Below, piece after piece: positions 1 to 7,455 of a DNA stretch of 15,457 bases (its first letter is position 1; each line of letters opens with the position of its first letter). The stretch is from Porticoccus sp. GTDB lineage: Bacteria; Pseudomonadota; Gammaproteobacteria; Pseudomonadales; Porticoccaceae. The stretch is taken from assembly GCA_011049795.1 (NCBI GenBank), contig DRHD01000263.1, positions 1 through 15,457 on the forward strand. The letters are read 5' to 3'. A program made the position numbers and the translations under genes. The notes beneath the pieces were generated by a model that saw nothing but the letters and a program-made list of their open reading frames with translations, did not search any database and was not told where the DNA came from.

Positions 1-2052
1 ACCTACAGGTTTGACGGTATTTTCCAATAAAACGCCACCAAAAACATCCTGGATACGGCGCACATTTGGGTCATGTTTCAAGCTCTCGACTGCTTCTGCC
101 TGCCGTTCTGCACGGGTTCTCTCTCGATATGCTTGGGGTGTTTCTGAGGTCACCGGACCCACCTCAATATCAACCGTTACCTGCTGATCAAAGTAATTAG
201 ACAATGCTTCAGCAAGACGGTGCTGGTGAGTCTCCTCATACATTGCGCTATTGTTGATATCCAACTCAAACCGAAAAGCATGACCACGAACCTCGATCAA
301 CACAAGGTTAGCCGCCGTATTTTGTAAAACACCGCCAACAGCGAGCCCTTGATAAATATCGATCCACCGCTGAGGTTCAGCCGCTGACAGGGGCAGTTTT
401 TCTATTAACCTAGGTTGGGAGGGCTTGGGTTGAGACGGTTCAGGTTGGGATGCCTCAGGTTTAACCACGTCAGCCGAAGACTGCTCACTTACTGAGAGCT
501 CCGCCGTAGGCGGCTCAGTAATAGAGGGCTTCCCTGAGGAACCCTCCACAGCATAAGCTTCATTGGCCTCAAATCTGTGCGCCTCATGAGAAAGCGACAA
601 CAAGGTTTCTGTAGAGATAGGTTCACCATCCATTACATGGGGTGGCACAGCCTGGTCGTCAAAAACTGGCGGTATTGGTTCTGGTTCTGGTTCTGGTGGT
701 GGTGATACTGGGGATATTTCCCCCTCAGTTTGAGAAGAGCCTGAACTTAGCTCAGGCTCAAGTTCGGGTTCAGGCACAGACTCAGAAGTAGGCTCTAATG
801 GACCATGCTCGGGAACCTCCAGAGGCTCCTCTGGTATACGGCTGCCCGTAGTCGGGGCAGCTTCAGGCTTTTTTACGAGAGCTGCTGCCTCCTCTGTGTT
901 GGCAGAACTCTCATGAGAGACGCTGGCATGGGAGACACTGGGCACAGGTGGGTCAACCCGGCTTTCAGCCACGGGCTGAAAGGCAAGCATTCTCAACAGC
1001 ACCATTTCAAACCCAGCCCGATGCTCCGGAGCCAGAGTAATATCTCTTCGACCCAGTAGCGCTATTTGATAAAAGAGCTGAACATCTTCGCGGCTTAACG
1101 CCTTTGATAATTCCAAAACTAACTGATAATCACCGTGTCGATGATCCAATGCATCAGGTACTGTTTGAGCGATTGCCACACGGTGCCAAATTGACAGCAG
1201 ATCACCCAGTGCTGCTGTGTAATCCGGCGCATGCTCTGACATTCGTTGTACAACAGCAAGAACTTCTGTTCCATCACCATTGGCCAATCCTCGAGCTATA
1301 TCGGCAATGGCGGTGATATCAATAGTACCCAACATGGCACCCACTTCGATCTCTGTAAGCTTACCGCCACCATGAGCGATTGCCTGGTCGGTGAGACTCA
1401 GGGCATCCCGCATACTGCCATCCGCCGCCCTGGCTAAAGCCCAGAGCCCAGCTTCTTCCGCTGGAACCTTCTCTTCACCCAGCACAAACTGGAGATGCTC
1501 AACAATACGTTCAGGACTAAGGTTCTTGAGATTGAATTGCAGGCAGCGTGACAAGACAGTCACCGGAAGCTTCTGTGGATCCGTCGTTGCCAGCAAAAAT
1601 TTAACGTGGGGAGGTGGCTCTTCAAGCGTTTTCAACAAGGCATTGAAACTGTGGGTGGAGAGCATGTGCACCTCATCGATCAGGTACACTTTATAACGAC
1701 CTACTGCGGGAGCGTACTGGACATTATCCAAAAGCTCTCGGGTATCTTCCACCTTGGTACGAGACGCCGCATCGACCTCGATCAAATCAACAAAACGACC
1801 TTCGCCAATTGACACACAAGCACTACATTCACCGCAAGGTACAGAGCTAACACCCTGCTCACAGTTCAAACACTTGGCCAGAATTCTGGCAATGGTAGTT
1901 TTGCCGACACCTCGAGTGCCGGTAAACAGATAGGCATGATGTAAACGGTCATGGTCCAGCGCATTGACCAGAGCACGCAATACATGCTCCTGCCCCACCA
2001 TCTCATTGAAGTTGCGAGGACGCCATTTACGGGCAAGAACCTGATAGCTCAT
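1..2052 (-). CDS. dnaX: DNA polymerase III subunit tau/gamma (3' end outside window)
   Basis: Clamp-loader ATPase of the replicative polymerase: gamma/tau loads the beta clamp, and the long tau form also binds the polymerase core and DnaB helicase. The N-terminus reads MSYQVLARKWRP. Walker A GTRGVGKT lies at residues 45-52. Zinc-site cysteines are C64, C73, C76 and C79, with an extra C61. Walker B IDEVH lies at 125-129. These positions match E. coli DnaX. A Pro/Glu-rich linker with PEPEPEP follows the ATPase and collar region, and the tau C-terminal domain is open to the window edge (684 codons seen; E. coli tau is 643 aa, so little is missing). No stop interrupts the frames I checked. Two upstream ATGs are out of frame, and the start has only a weak Shine-Dalgarno. 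The gene also encodes gamma by frameshifting (see the signal at 841-894). Identification is secure. Confidence 0.97.
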   Translation of the reverse strand, partial: MSYQVLARKWRPRNFNEMVGQEHVLRALVNALDHDRLHHAYLFTGTRGVGKTTIARILAKCLNCEQGVSSVPCGECSACVSIGEGRFVDLIEVDAASRTKVEDTRELLDNVQYAPAVGRYKVYLIDEVHMLSTHSFNALLKTLEEPPPHVKFLLATTDPQKLPVTVLSRCLQFNLKNLSPERIVEHLQFVLGEEKVPAEEAGLWALARAADGSMRDALSLTDQAIAHGGGKLTEIEVGAMLGTIDITAIADIARGLANGDGTEVLAVVQRMSEHAPDYTAALGDLLSIWHRVAIAQTVPDALDHRHGDYQLVLELSKALSREDVQLFYQIALLGRRDITLAPEHRAGFEMVLLRMLAFQPVAESRVDPPVPSVSHASVSHESSANTEEAAALVKKPEAAPTTGSRIPEEPLEVPEHGPLEPTSESVPEPELEPELSSGSSQTEGEISPVSPPPEPEPEPIPPVFDDQAVPPHVMDGEPISTETLLSLSHEAHRFEANEAYAVEGSSGKPSITEPPTAELSVSEQSSADVVKPEASQPEPSQPKPSQPRLIEKLPLSAAEPQRWIDIYQGLAVGGVLQNTAANLVLIEVRGHAFRFELDINNSAMYEETHQHRLAEALSNYFDQQVTVDIEVGPVTSETPQAYRERTRAERQAEAVESLKHDPNVRRIQDVFGGVLLENTVKPVG
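841..894 (-). promoter_or_regulatory. Programmed -1 ribosomal frameshift signal in dnaX (gamma production)
   Basis: Reading the minus strand, three elements line up. GAGGAGG (894-888) is an internal Shine-Dalgarno 13 nt upstream of the slippery site. The heptamer A AAA AAG (874-868) is in frame as GTA AAA AAG. After a 6-nt spacer comes a perfect 7-bp hairpin, GCTGCCC / GGGCAGC, with a 7-nt loop (861-841). A -1 slip reads GCC then TGA (865-863), giving a gamma of about 396 residues ending Lys-Lys-Ala. E. coli dnaX uses the same heptamer, an upstream SD and a downstream stem, with one codon before the stop. The elements are seen; function is by analogy. Confidence 0.88.
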
Positions 2053-2079
2053 GAAGTTAGATCCAGCGGGGAAAAAATC

Positions 2080-2108
2080 ATTATAAGGTCATTCATGGGG
2101 TATCGAAA
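2080..2108 (-). promoter_or_regulatory. Possible dnaX promoter
   Basis: A perfect TATAAT (2085-2080) lies 27 nt upstream of the dnaX ATG. At 17-nt spacing the -35 position reads TTTCGA, only 3 of 6 against consensus. The start site would leave a leader of about 20 nt. The -10 match is good and the -35 weak, so this is tentative. Confidence 0.3.
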
Positions 2109-2235
2109 GCGGCAATGAGTGAGGCAAGTACACTACTCTGGCAACTGGCCAGTATCACGCAGGTTCACACAAATTAACTACCTGATACCCATACAGAAAA
2201 GACTGTAAAACTACTGACTTGGATTGTTAACGCTA

Positions 2236-3474
2236 TTACTCCAGATCCCAGCGGGCACTGATCGAAAAGAAAATGATATCGTTGGAGCCATAATCACCGC
2301 TAAAGCCGGTGAGCCCACCGTCACCACCCAAACCATCAGATTCAATCGTAGCACTACCGTAATCGGCGTAGACCAGGCTACCCGCAATACTAGGCCCCTG
2401 GCTGGGCGTGTGCTCTACGCCAAAAGCATAGCGGACTTGTCGGTCGAGGGGCATATCAGCAGTACGGTCGGTTTTATCCACAGGATTGGTGTCGTAGGCT
2501 ATACCTGCATTGACCCGCCAGGCATCAGAAAGAGTATGGGTTATGCCCACAGCATAATGGTAAGTATCTTCCCAGTTCCGAGGTAAACTGGCGCCGCCAT
2601 TTTCAGCACTAATGGCGACATCGCCCATAGCACTCCAGTCTTCCCAGCCCCAGGTCAGATGCCCTGTCGTTGAATCGGTAATATCATGACTCAAACCCAC
2701 ACGTAATTTGGCGGCCAAGGTCAGATCCGTATCAGCAGACACTTTAGCGCCCCCTGATGTTTTAATATTCCCGCTGTAGTTAGCATCAAACTCCGAATTA
2801 TAAGTCACACCAATACGTGTATATTCATCGTATTCATAAGACGCACTCAAATTTAATGCAACAACAACATCATCACCATCAATCTTGGCACGGCCATCGT
2901 CCAAGCCTGGCCCTCGAGGTACCGCCAGCTTCATTTCCAGCACGGTATACATAATAGGTAAACCGATACCAACAGACAGTTGATCGGTCAACTTATAGCC
3001 TACAGCGGGCATCACAACCAATGCAGTCAGTTCCACTTCTGTCGTTTGAACACGCCCAGCCCAGTCATTGTCATAATCAAGGCTTGCTCCGGCCAAACCA
3101 ACAAAAGAAATGCCCAGCCAAGTTTTATCATTAAACTGACTGGTATAAAACGCAGAACCTATTGGCAAGGCACCTCCAGCATCACCGCCATCTTCGTCAC
3201 CATTAAAGACGCCACTGCTATCCAGATCAAACTCAGCCTTGGCGTACACAACCCCACCCGTCACCATCAGGTGATCGCCTTCAAGGCGAGTCATGGCCGC
3301 CGGGTTATGCAACGAGGTAGAAGCATCACCGGTGCCCGCTTCAGAACCTGCACTTGCACGGCCCTGTGAAGGGTCACCATACTCGTTCAACCACAAGCCG
3401 CCGGCCATACTTGTCAGTGGCATTAACGTACTAACGAACAGTGGTAGTGCTTTATTCGACCATCGTTTTTTCAT
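2236..3474 (-). CDS. FadL/OmpP1/TodX-family outer-membrane transport protein
   Basis: Predicted outer-membrane beta-barrel for uptake of hydrophobic compounds (fatty acids in E. coli FadL; the substrate here is unknown). The start at 3474 is chosen because GAGG lies 6 nt upstream and the protein then begins with a signal peptide, MKKRW... to about A24, cleaved before GGLWLNEYGD. The frame is open up to 3597, but that extension would bury the signal peptide. The mature N-terminus has the family pattern: GRASAG, an Asp/Gly-rich plug segment, and NPAA at residues 57-60. Alternating amphipathic strands run to the C-terminus. The length of 412 aa is usual. The protein ends SARWDLE rather than in a terminal aromatic, which is slightly unusual for a BAM substrate. 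It is alone between dnaX and ttcA, all in the same orientation with wide gaps. Confidence 0.88.
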   Translation of the reverse strand: MKKRWSNKALPLFVSTLMPLTSMAGGLWLNEYGDPSQGRASAGSEAGTGDASTSLHNPAAMTRLEGDHLMVTGGVVYAKAEFDLDSSGVFNGDEDGGDAGGALPIGSAFYTSQFNDKTWLGISFVGLAGASLDYDNDWAGRVQTTEVELTALVVMPAVGYKLTDQLSVGIGLPIMYTVLEMKLAVPRGPGLDDGRAKIDGDDVVVALNLSASYEYDEYTRIGVTYNSEFDANYSGNIKTSGGAKVSADTDLTLAAKLRVGLSHDITDSTTGHLTWGWEDWSAMGDVAISAENGGASLPRNWEDTYHYAVGITHTLSDAWRVNAGIAYDTNPVDKTDRTADMPLDRQVRYAFGVEHTPSQGPSIAGSLVYADYGSATIESDGLGGDGGLTGFSGDYGSNDIIFFSISARWDLE

Positions 3475-3673
3475 TAGCTGCCTCATGCATATCCGGTGAT
3501 ATTTTTTATACCAAAGCTTCCACGAAAGCATCGGCTTACGCTGGTCCATTACAGGTCGAACGAAGGTATTTCTTTGCAGAACTCTTCCATCGTCCATCGT
3601 TAGTAACCGTAATAGCCAACAGCGTTGGCCCTACTTCTCATCCCACCAAAAGAGGAACCAAACTACAGAATTT

Positions 3674-3706
3674 ATAGTACAGACACCCACGATAGTACAG
3701 ACACCC
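3674..3706. repeat. Two tandem copies of a 15-bp motif
   Basis: ATAGTACAGACACCC occurs at 3674-3688 and again at 3692-3706, identical and 18 bp apart, between ttcA and the fadL-like gene. On the minus strand it reads GGGTGTCTGTACTAT. Just beyond, GCGGGTCAGGCACC (3746-3733 on minus) begins in a related way. I suspect relics of REP/RAYT-type mobile DNA, but the sequence shows only the repeats. The same intergenic space holds a small hairpin GCCAAC-AGC-GTTGGC (3615-3629) with no T-tract. No gene is seen in 3475-3761. Confidence 0.75.
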
Positions 3707-3761
3707 GCTTAACAGATATTAAATATGACGATGGTGCCTGACCCGCTTGAACTACTATAAA

Positions 3762-4661
3762 TTACCCTATCAAAGCGGCATCAATAATCTGAACACCTGT
3801 CTGAATATTGGAGGCGCTAACCACTGCATCCTCATACTCATAGGCATCTTTTTCGGTATCTCTATCCAATGGCAGGTTGTGAAAATCAAAGAGGCTGACA
3901 TCTGCCAACTGGCTAGGCGATACATTTTGAATTGATCTAAAGATATTCTCGATACGACCGGGATGTTGTTTTTCCCAATCATGAAGCATTGTCTTAATAT
4001 TTTGTCGTTGTAAATTTTCTTGAGACCCGCAGAGATTACAGGGAATGATAGGAAACCCTTTGTGCTCAGCGAGGGCAATCAGGTCTTTTTCCTTACAATA
4101 GGCTAATGGGCGTATCACCACATTGCGGCCATCATCCGATCGTAATTTTGGTGGCATAGATTTTAGCCTGCTGCCATAGAACATATTTAAGAACAGTGTT
4201 TCGACAATATCATCACGATGATGGCCCAATGCAATTTTTGTAGCACCAATGGTCTCCGCAAAGGAATACAAAGTGCCACGACGAAGTCGCGAACATAAAC
4301 CACAGGTCGTTCTGCCCTCAGGTATTTTGGATTTTACAACGCTGTATGTGTCCTTATCGATCACATAGAAAGGAACGCCAACGCTGTCCAAATATTCGGG
4401 CAAAATATGCTCAGGAAAACCCGGTTGCTTTTGATCGAGATTGACAGCAATGATTTCAAAATTTATGGGGGCAGTTTTTTGTAAATGAACCAGAATATCT
4501 AGCATAGCAAAGGAATCTTTACCGCCAGACAAACAGGCCATGACAACATCGCCCTCTTCAATCATCTTGTAGTCAGCAATAGCTTTACCCACATTTCGAC
4601 GAAGGCGCTTATGCAGCTTGTTGATTTCATGTCTTTCTTTAAGGGCAGAAGAATCAGTCAT
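3762..4661 (-). CDS. ttcA: tRNA 2-thiocytidine(32) synthetase TtcA
   Basis: Cytoplasmic enzyme that activates cytidine 32 of certain tRNAs with ATP and replaces the O2 by sulfur, using a [4Fe-4S] cluster. The PP-loop ATPase motif SGGKDS is at residues 45-50. The first cluster pair is C120/C123 (TTCGLCSR) and the second CxxC is C208/C211 (PCNLCGSQ). The GHHRDD motif typical of this ATPase family is at 146-151. The 299-aa length is normal for the short TtcA class. The ATG at 4661 follows an AT-rich leader without a clear Shine-Dalgarno, but no other start preserves the conserved N-terminus. Upstream lies a block of four tandem 14-bp repeats that could affect its expression. The gene appears monocistronic. 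Confidence 0.96.
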   Translation of the reverse strand: MTDSSALKERHEINKLHKRLRRNVGKAIADYKMIEEGDVVMACLSGGKDSFAMLDILVHLQKTAPINFEIIAVNLDQKQPGFPEHILPEYLDSVGVPFYVIDKDTYSVVKSKIPEGRTTCGLCSRLRRGTLYSFAETIGATKIALGHHRDDIVETLFLNMFYGSRLKSMPPKLRSDDGRNVVIRPLAYCKEKDLIALAEHKGFPIIPCNLCGSQENLQRQNIKTMLHDWEKQHPGRIENIFRSIQNVSPSQLADVSLFDFHNLPLDRDTEKDAYEYEDAVVSASNIQTGVQIIDAALIG

Positions 4662-4692
4662 GGTGTCGATTGTTAATCATTGGGGTATCGAG

Positions 4693-4748
4693 TTAGAGGT
4701 TACAACTTAGCGGTAACAATTTAGAGCTAACAGTTTAGTGCAAACAAC
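4693..4748. repeat. Four imperfect 14-bp tandem repeats upstream of ttcA
   Basis: Contiguous units, each exactly 14 bp: TTAGAGGTTACAAC, TTAGCGGTAACAAT, TTAGAGCTAACAGT and TTAGTGCAAACAAC. They share TTAG at the start and AACA near the end. They lie 32 bp upstream of the ttcA ATG and downstream of the dUTPase gene. They may be regulator half-sites or replication slippage; function is unknown. Confidence 0.75.
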
Positions 4749-4776
4749 GGAGCGCTATTGTACGTTTTTTTGATTC

Positions 4777-4816
4777 ACGCTCCCAAGCCTTTGTCGTCAG
4801 GCATTTAAGGGAGCGT
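4777..4816. repeat. 8-bp perfect inverted repeat between dUTPase gene and ttcA
   Basis: ACGCTCCC (4777-4784) and GGGAGCGT (4809-4816) are perfect reverse complements around a 24-nt loop that itself contains CCT...AGG. It lies 35 bp past the dUTPase stop. On that strand the stem is followed by an A-run, not a T-run, so it is not a classical intrinsic terminator. Confidence 0.5.
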
Positions 4817-4851
4817 TTATCATTCGTTCAGCACTAACGACGCTATCAACC

Positions 4852-5466
4852 CTAATTCAGGGTGTAACGTTGCTCCAATGCCTGATACAGGTCATCCTTA
4901 AAATTAGCACTGCTGTGATCAAGCTCTGCCACCACTTCCACGAGGTGCTCATTATCCTCTTTACCACCCCACTGTTTGCGGTAGCTACCGTCCTGATAAC
5001 CATGATCTTGTCGGAAAAAGTTCAGCACATTCTTGCCCACATAACGGGTGTATAACTCATCAAATGACAAATCGATCCCTGCCATCAATGTGGCAAACCC
5101 CGGCACATCAAAGCCCTTGGTTTCCAAGGTGGCCAAGGTAAATGCCTCCAGATCTTCAGGGAAATTCCCGGAAGGGTTTGCCTTTACGATCTGCCGCTCA
5201 ATATCACCAACAAGACCATCACGGTTATCTGCTTCGAGCAGCAGGATACTCAACCCGAAGTGCCAAATATCCACTAACTCAAGCTTCACTTGGTCAGTAT
5301 CCGGTGTTTGTTTCTTCCACCATTTCCAACCATGGTGATCTAACAATTCTGCACACTCGATCCAAATAGCCCGATACCAGGCAAACCCCTGCTGAGCCCA
5401 GTTCTCATTTACCTTGCTGTTCATGGCATTTTGCAAGTCCAGCATGGTCATAATCTGTTGTTTCAT
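4852..5466 (-). CDS. Dimeric all-alpha dUTP diphosphatase (dUTPase_2 family)
   Basis: Hydrolyses dUTP to dUMP and pyrophosphate, keeping uracil out of DNA and feeding dTMP synthesis. It belongs to the all-alpha NTP pyrophosphatase superfamily, not the trimeric Dut family. The Mg-binding signature is visible: ECAE at residues 37-40 and ELVD at 63-66, fitting ExxE(12-28)ExxD, plus the aromatic GWKWWKK stretch. The start at 5466 is chosen because AGGAG sits 6 nt upstream; an open extension to 5502 (GTG/TTG-type start) lies in repeat-derived sequence. The product is 204 aa, normal for the family. It lies 64 bp after the MBL hydrolase stop on the same strand, with tandem repeats between them. It could be cotranscribed with that gene. 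Confidence 0.88.
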   Translation of the reverse strand: MKQQIMTMLDLQNAMNSKVNENWAQQGFAWYRAIWIECAELLDHHGWKWWKKQTPDTDQVKLELVDIWHFGLSILLLEADNRDGLVGDIERQIVKANPSGNFPEDLEAFTLATLETKGFDVPGFATLMAGIDLSFDELYTRYVGKNVLNFFRQDHGYQDGSYRKQWGGKEDNEHLVEVVAELDHSSANFKDDLYQALEQRYTLN

Positions 5467-5483
5467 GTGTGCTCCTGATAAAA

Positions 5484-5545
5484 AACTCTTAAGTTCTGAC
5501 AAACAAGCTCAAGCTCTAACAAACCACTCTTTAGCCTCTAACAAA
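5484..5545 (-). repeat. Three 20-22-bp imperfect tandem repeats spanning the MBL gene stop codon
   Basis: On the minus strand the units start TTTGTTAGAGGCTAAAGAG (5545), TTTGTTAGAGCTTGAGCTTG (5523) and TTTGTCAGAACTTAAGAG (5503). The first unit supplies the last codons (Phe-Val-Arg-Gly-stop) of the upstream hydrolase, and the third ends next to the dUTPase Shine-Dalgarno. The shared TTAGAG word also appears in the repeat block at 4693-4748. Confidence 0.65.
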
Positions 5546-6199
5546 CATGTTGCTTTGTTTTTCACTGATGATCGTTGTGGCTGGCCCGTGGCCTGTTATC
5601 ACCGTCGCATCATCATCCAGCGTGTATATCCGCTCACGAATCGACGACACTATTTGATCAAAATTACCGCCCGGGAAATCTGTGCGGCCAATGCCACCCT
5701 TGAACAGCGTATCGCCCGCGATAAGCGTCTTGCTCTCCTCAAACCAGAAACTGGTTGAACCCGGTGTATGGCCGGGGGTATGGATTGCCACACCACCACA
5801 GCAGCCAAGATCATGGTCATCATTGAGGTAATAATCAGGGTCGGGCAATGTTGTATTGGGCACACCAAACATCACACACTGCTCTTCCACCGAACTCCAC
5901 AGAAACATATCACTCTCATGAAGATAGATAGGTGCACCCGTGGCGGTTCTTATCTCTCCTGCCGCAAGAATGTGATCGAGGTGGGCATGGGTATGAATAA
6001 TAGCCACCACCTTCAGCTCAAGCTCTGCCAAGGTGCGAAGAATAACCTGGGCATCGCCACCAGGGTCTACGACTAGGGCTTTCTTGCTGGTAGCATCACC
6101 AATAATCGTGCAATTACACTGTAAGGGACCCACCGGAAAGGTACGGACAATATACGTATTTTCTGGTTGTTGATTCTCAGGTATGGGGTTTTCAGACAT
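5531..6199 (-). CDS. MBL-fold metallo-hydrolase, YcbL / glyoxalase II-like
   Basis: Predicted cytoplasmic zinc hydrolase related to E. coli YcbL and hydroxyacylglutathione hydrolases; the substrate is not shown by sequence. The start at 6199 (MSENPIPENQQ) has GAGAG about 5 nt upstream. Open sequence up to 6247 offers an in-frame ATG and TTG without a better ribosome site. From that start: HxHxDH at residues 71-76 (HAHLDH), then H144 in TPGHTPGS, D163 in AGDTLFKGG and H204 in TGHGP, so both metal sites are complete. GRTDFPGG (171-178) is typical of the YcbL group. The length of 222 aa is normal, without the C-terminal substrate domain of true glyoxalase II. The last residues come from a tandem repeat unit, so the C-terminus may have been extended or replaced. 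Confidence 0.87.
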   Translation of the reverse strand: MSENPIPENQQPENTYIVRTFPVGPLQCNCTIIGDATSKKALVVDPGGDAQVILRTLAELELKVVAIIHTHAHLDHILAAGEIRTATGAPIYLHESDMFLWSSVEEQCVMFGVPNTTLPDPDYYLNDDHDLGCCGGVAIHTPGHTPGSTSFWFEESKTLIAGDTLFKGGIGRTDFPGGNFDQIVSSIRERIYTLDDDATVITGHGPATTIISEKQSNMFVRG

Positions 6200-6479
6200 T
6201 TCGCTCTCGAACATGTGATTCAGGTACAGGGCTTTCATGCACGACAAAGCAGTTATGCCGGCGAATCTATATCAATAGCCCTAAACAGATAAATAAGCAG
6301 CGTATATTAACACACAGAAGGTCGGTATTTGTTTGCATGAAAAATGGGTTTCAGCGTAAAGTGACGCCGCTTGTGGAACCTATGAGAATAATTGACCTCT
6401 CAGTTAACAATCTTTACCGCAGCCTTTGCCACAACCTTTACCGCGACAACAACCAACGCTGACCAAATGGAGCGAATGA
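6200..6479. other. Divergent intergenic region
   Basis: It separates the minus-strand MBL gene from the plus-strand secreted protein, so it should hold both promoters, though I cannot assign either confidently. CTTTACCGC and CTTTGCC words recur three times at 6411-6444. No ORF with a ribosome site is seen. Confidence 0.4.
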
Positions 6480-7112
6480 ATGAAATTTCTTAAACAGGCC
6501 TTCCTGATACAGGCCGTTGTTCTTTTTACACTTGGCTCATTACAAGCCTCAGCAACAACGACAACACCCGAGCCAATTAAGGACTGGGGCTCCGTAGAAG
6601 AAATCAGCGCAGGTATTGAATTTAAGCTCGTCCCTGAAAATGGGGAAGTTACCTACGGCCCCAACTTTGCCAGTTCAGATCAATCACTGTCGGACAACTT
6701 CTCAGAGATATACCTTACCCGACTGATAGACCACGAGGGCGCAGATCATTACGCACTGTATATTACCGCCAAATACGATGACACAGACTGGCGCTCCTAC
6801 AAAGATGCCGTGACCCGGCGCGGTGAAAAACTACCATTGGTCACCTTGTCAAAGAACGAAAATGTCTGTGAAGGAAAACCTGCATGTAGATACGAAGAGC
6901 GACTCGCTATTCCATTAAGCTTTCTGTATTTCTTTGATGGTTCAACCAGTGGGCTAAACATTACCATCTCTGGCAACAAAACCAGTGAAATTAACCTCCC
7001 CGCCGCCTACTTTAGGGCGATGCTGCAATCCATTCCCGAAGAAAATCTCTACGAAGCTCTAGATGCTGAGAAGGAAATCGCAAAGGCCAAAATGAAAGAA
7101 GCTCTAAACTAG
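6480..7112 (+). CDS. Secreted (periplasmic) protein of unknown function
   Basis: I do not recognise this 210-aa protein. The start ATG has GGAG 7 nt upstream. Residues 1-25 form a classical signal peptide (Lys-containing n-region, hydrophobic core, LQASA before a Thr-rich mature end); there is no lipobox cysteine. The mature part is mixed alpha/beta with two close cysteines, C130 and C136 (VCEGKPAC), which could form a disulfide in the periplasm. A charged helical tail EKEIAKAKMKEALN closes it. It is monocistronic: divergent from the MBL gene and followed after 29 bp by a strong terminator. A soluble periplasmic role is the safest inference. Confidence 0.8.
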   Translation: MKFLKQAFLIQAVVLFTLGSLQASATTTTPEPIKDWGSVEEISAGIEFKLVPENGEVTYGPNFASSDQSLSDNFSEIYLTRLIDHEGADHYALYITAKYDDTDWRSYKDAVTRRGEKLPLVTLSKNENVCEGKPACRYEERLAIPLSFLYFFDGSTSGLNITISGNKTSEINLPAAYFRAMLQSIPEENLYEALDAEKEIAKAKMKEALN

Positions 7113-7141
7113 AGGCTACTATTGGTACAGATGTACGATGA

Positions 7142-7167
7142 AAGGGATCACAAGTGATCCCTTTTTT
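7142..7167 (+). terminator. Intrinsic terminator of the secreted-protein gene
   Basis: AAGGGATCAC (7142-7151) and GTGATCCCTT (7154-7163) are exact reverse complements. Sterically the hairpin is an 8-bp stem with a 6-nt loop. It is followed by a T6 tract (7162-7167) and lies 29 bp past the stop. A-rich sequence before the stem could also let it work in the opposite direction. Confidence 0.92.
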
Positions 7168-7220
7168 ACTGCCCATGAATCACGTAACCGCTATTAATTC
7201 AGATCTTTTACACCTAAAAA

Positions 7221-7322
7221 AGGGGGGATTACCATCCGTGTCTTTCTTGGTATCGCCAAATCCTTTTTGCAATCTTTGGAACAAACATCTCACCACACAA
7301 CAACTGATCAAAAAATAATCGT
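7221..7322 (-). pseudogene. 5' relic of a REP-associated tyrosine transposase (RAYT) gene, copy 1
   Basis: On the minus strand, 7253-7224 reads IPRKTRMVIP, matching the conserved N-terminus of RAYT/Y1 transposases (MPRxxRMVIPG). The initiator ATG has become ATA, and the match stops right after the proline. About 70 bp of upstream sequence (7254-7322) is shared with copy 2 near 10345-10414, at roughly 85% identity by eye with a 1-bp indel. The rest of the transposase is absent. It lies downstream of the Ntn-hydrolase-like gene and marks the left edge of the accessory island. The rest of 7168-7455 shows no gene. Confidence 0.65.
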
Positions 7323-7455
7323 TACGCCCCCTACCCCTTGGGCAACTTTTATACAAATAGCCCTTATCCTGATATAGAAAACAATACTGAGCTTTGATTC
7401 TCTAAAGAAGTTGTTACACCTTTACGGCACAAAAAATCTTGCCACAACTATAGAA

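Noticed and set aside
805..1812. Plus-strand open frames of 60-100 aa opposite dnaX
   Set aside because: They are antisense to a strongly conserved gene, overlap one another in different frames and lack ribosome sites or family patterns.
2224..3677. Plus-strand open frames of up to 129 aa opposite the FadL-like gene
   Set aside because: Shadows of the beta-barrel gene; no Shine-Dalgarno and low-complexity composition from codon antisense.
4777..4816. Inverted repeat as terminator of the dUTPase gene
   Set aside because: On that strand the stem is followed by A residues, not a T-tract, and the loop is long.
7231..7322. The 90-bp direct repeat shared with 10322-10414 as attC sites
   Set aside because: No terminal ATAAC/GTTAT pairing or inverted symmetry; the coding match to the RAYT N-terminus explains it better.
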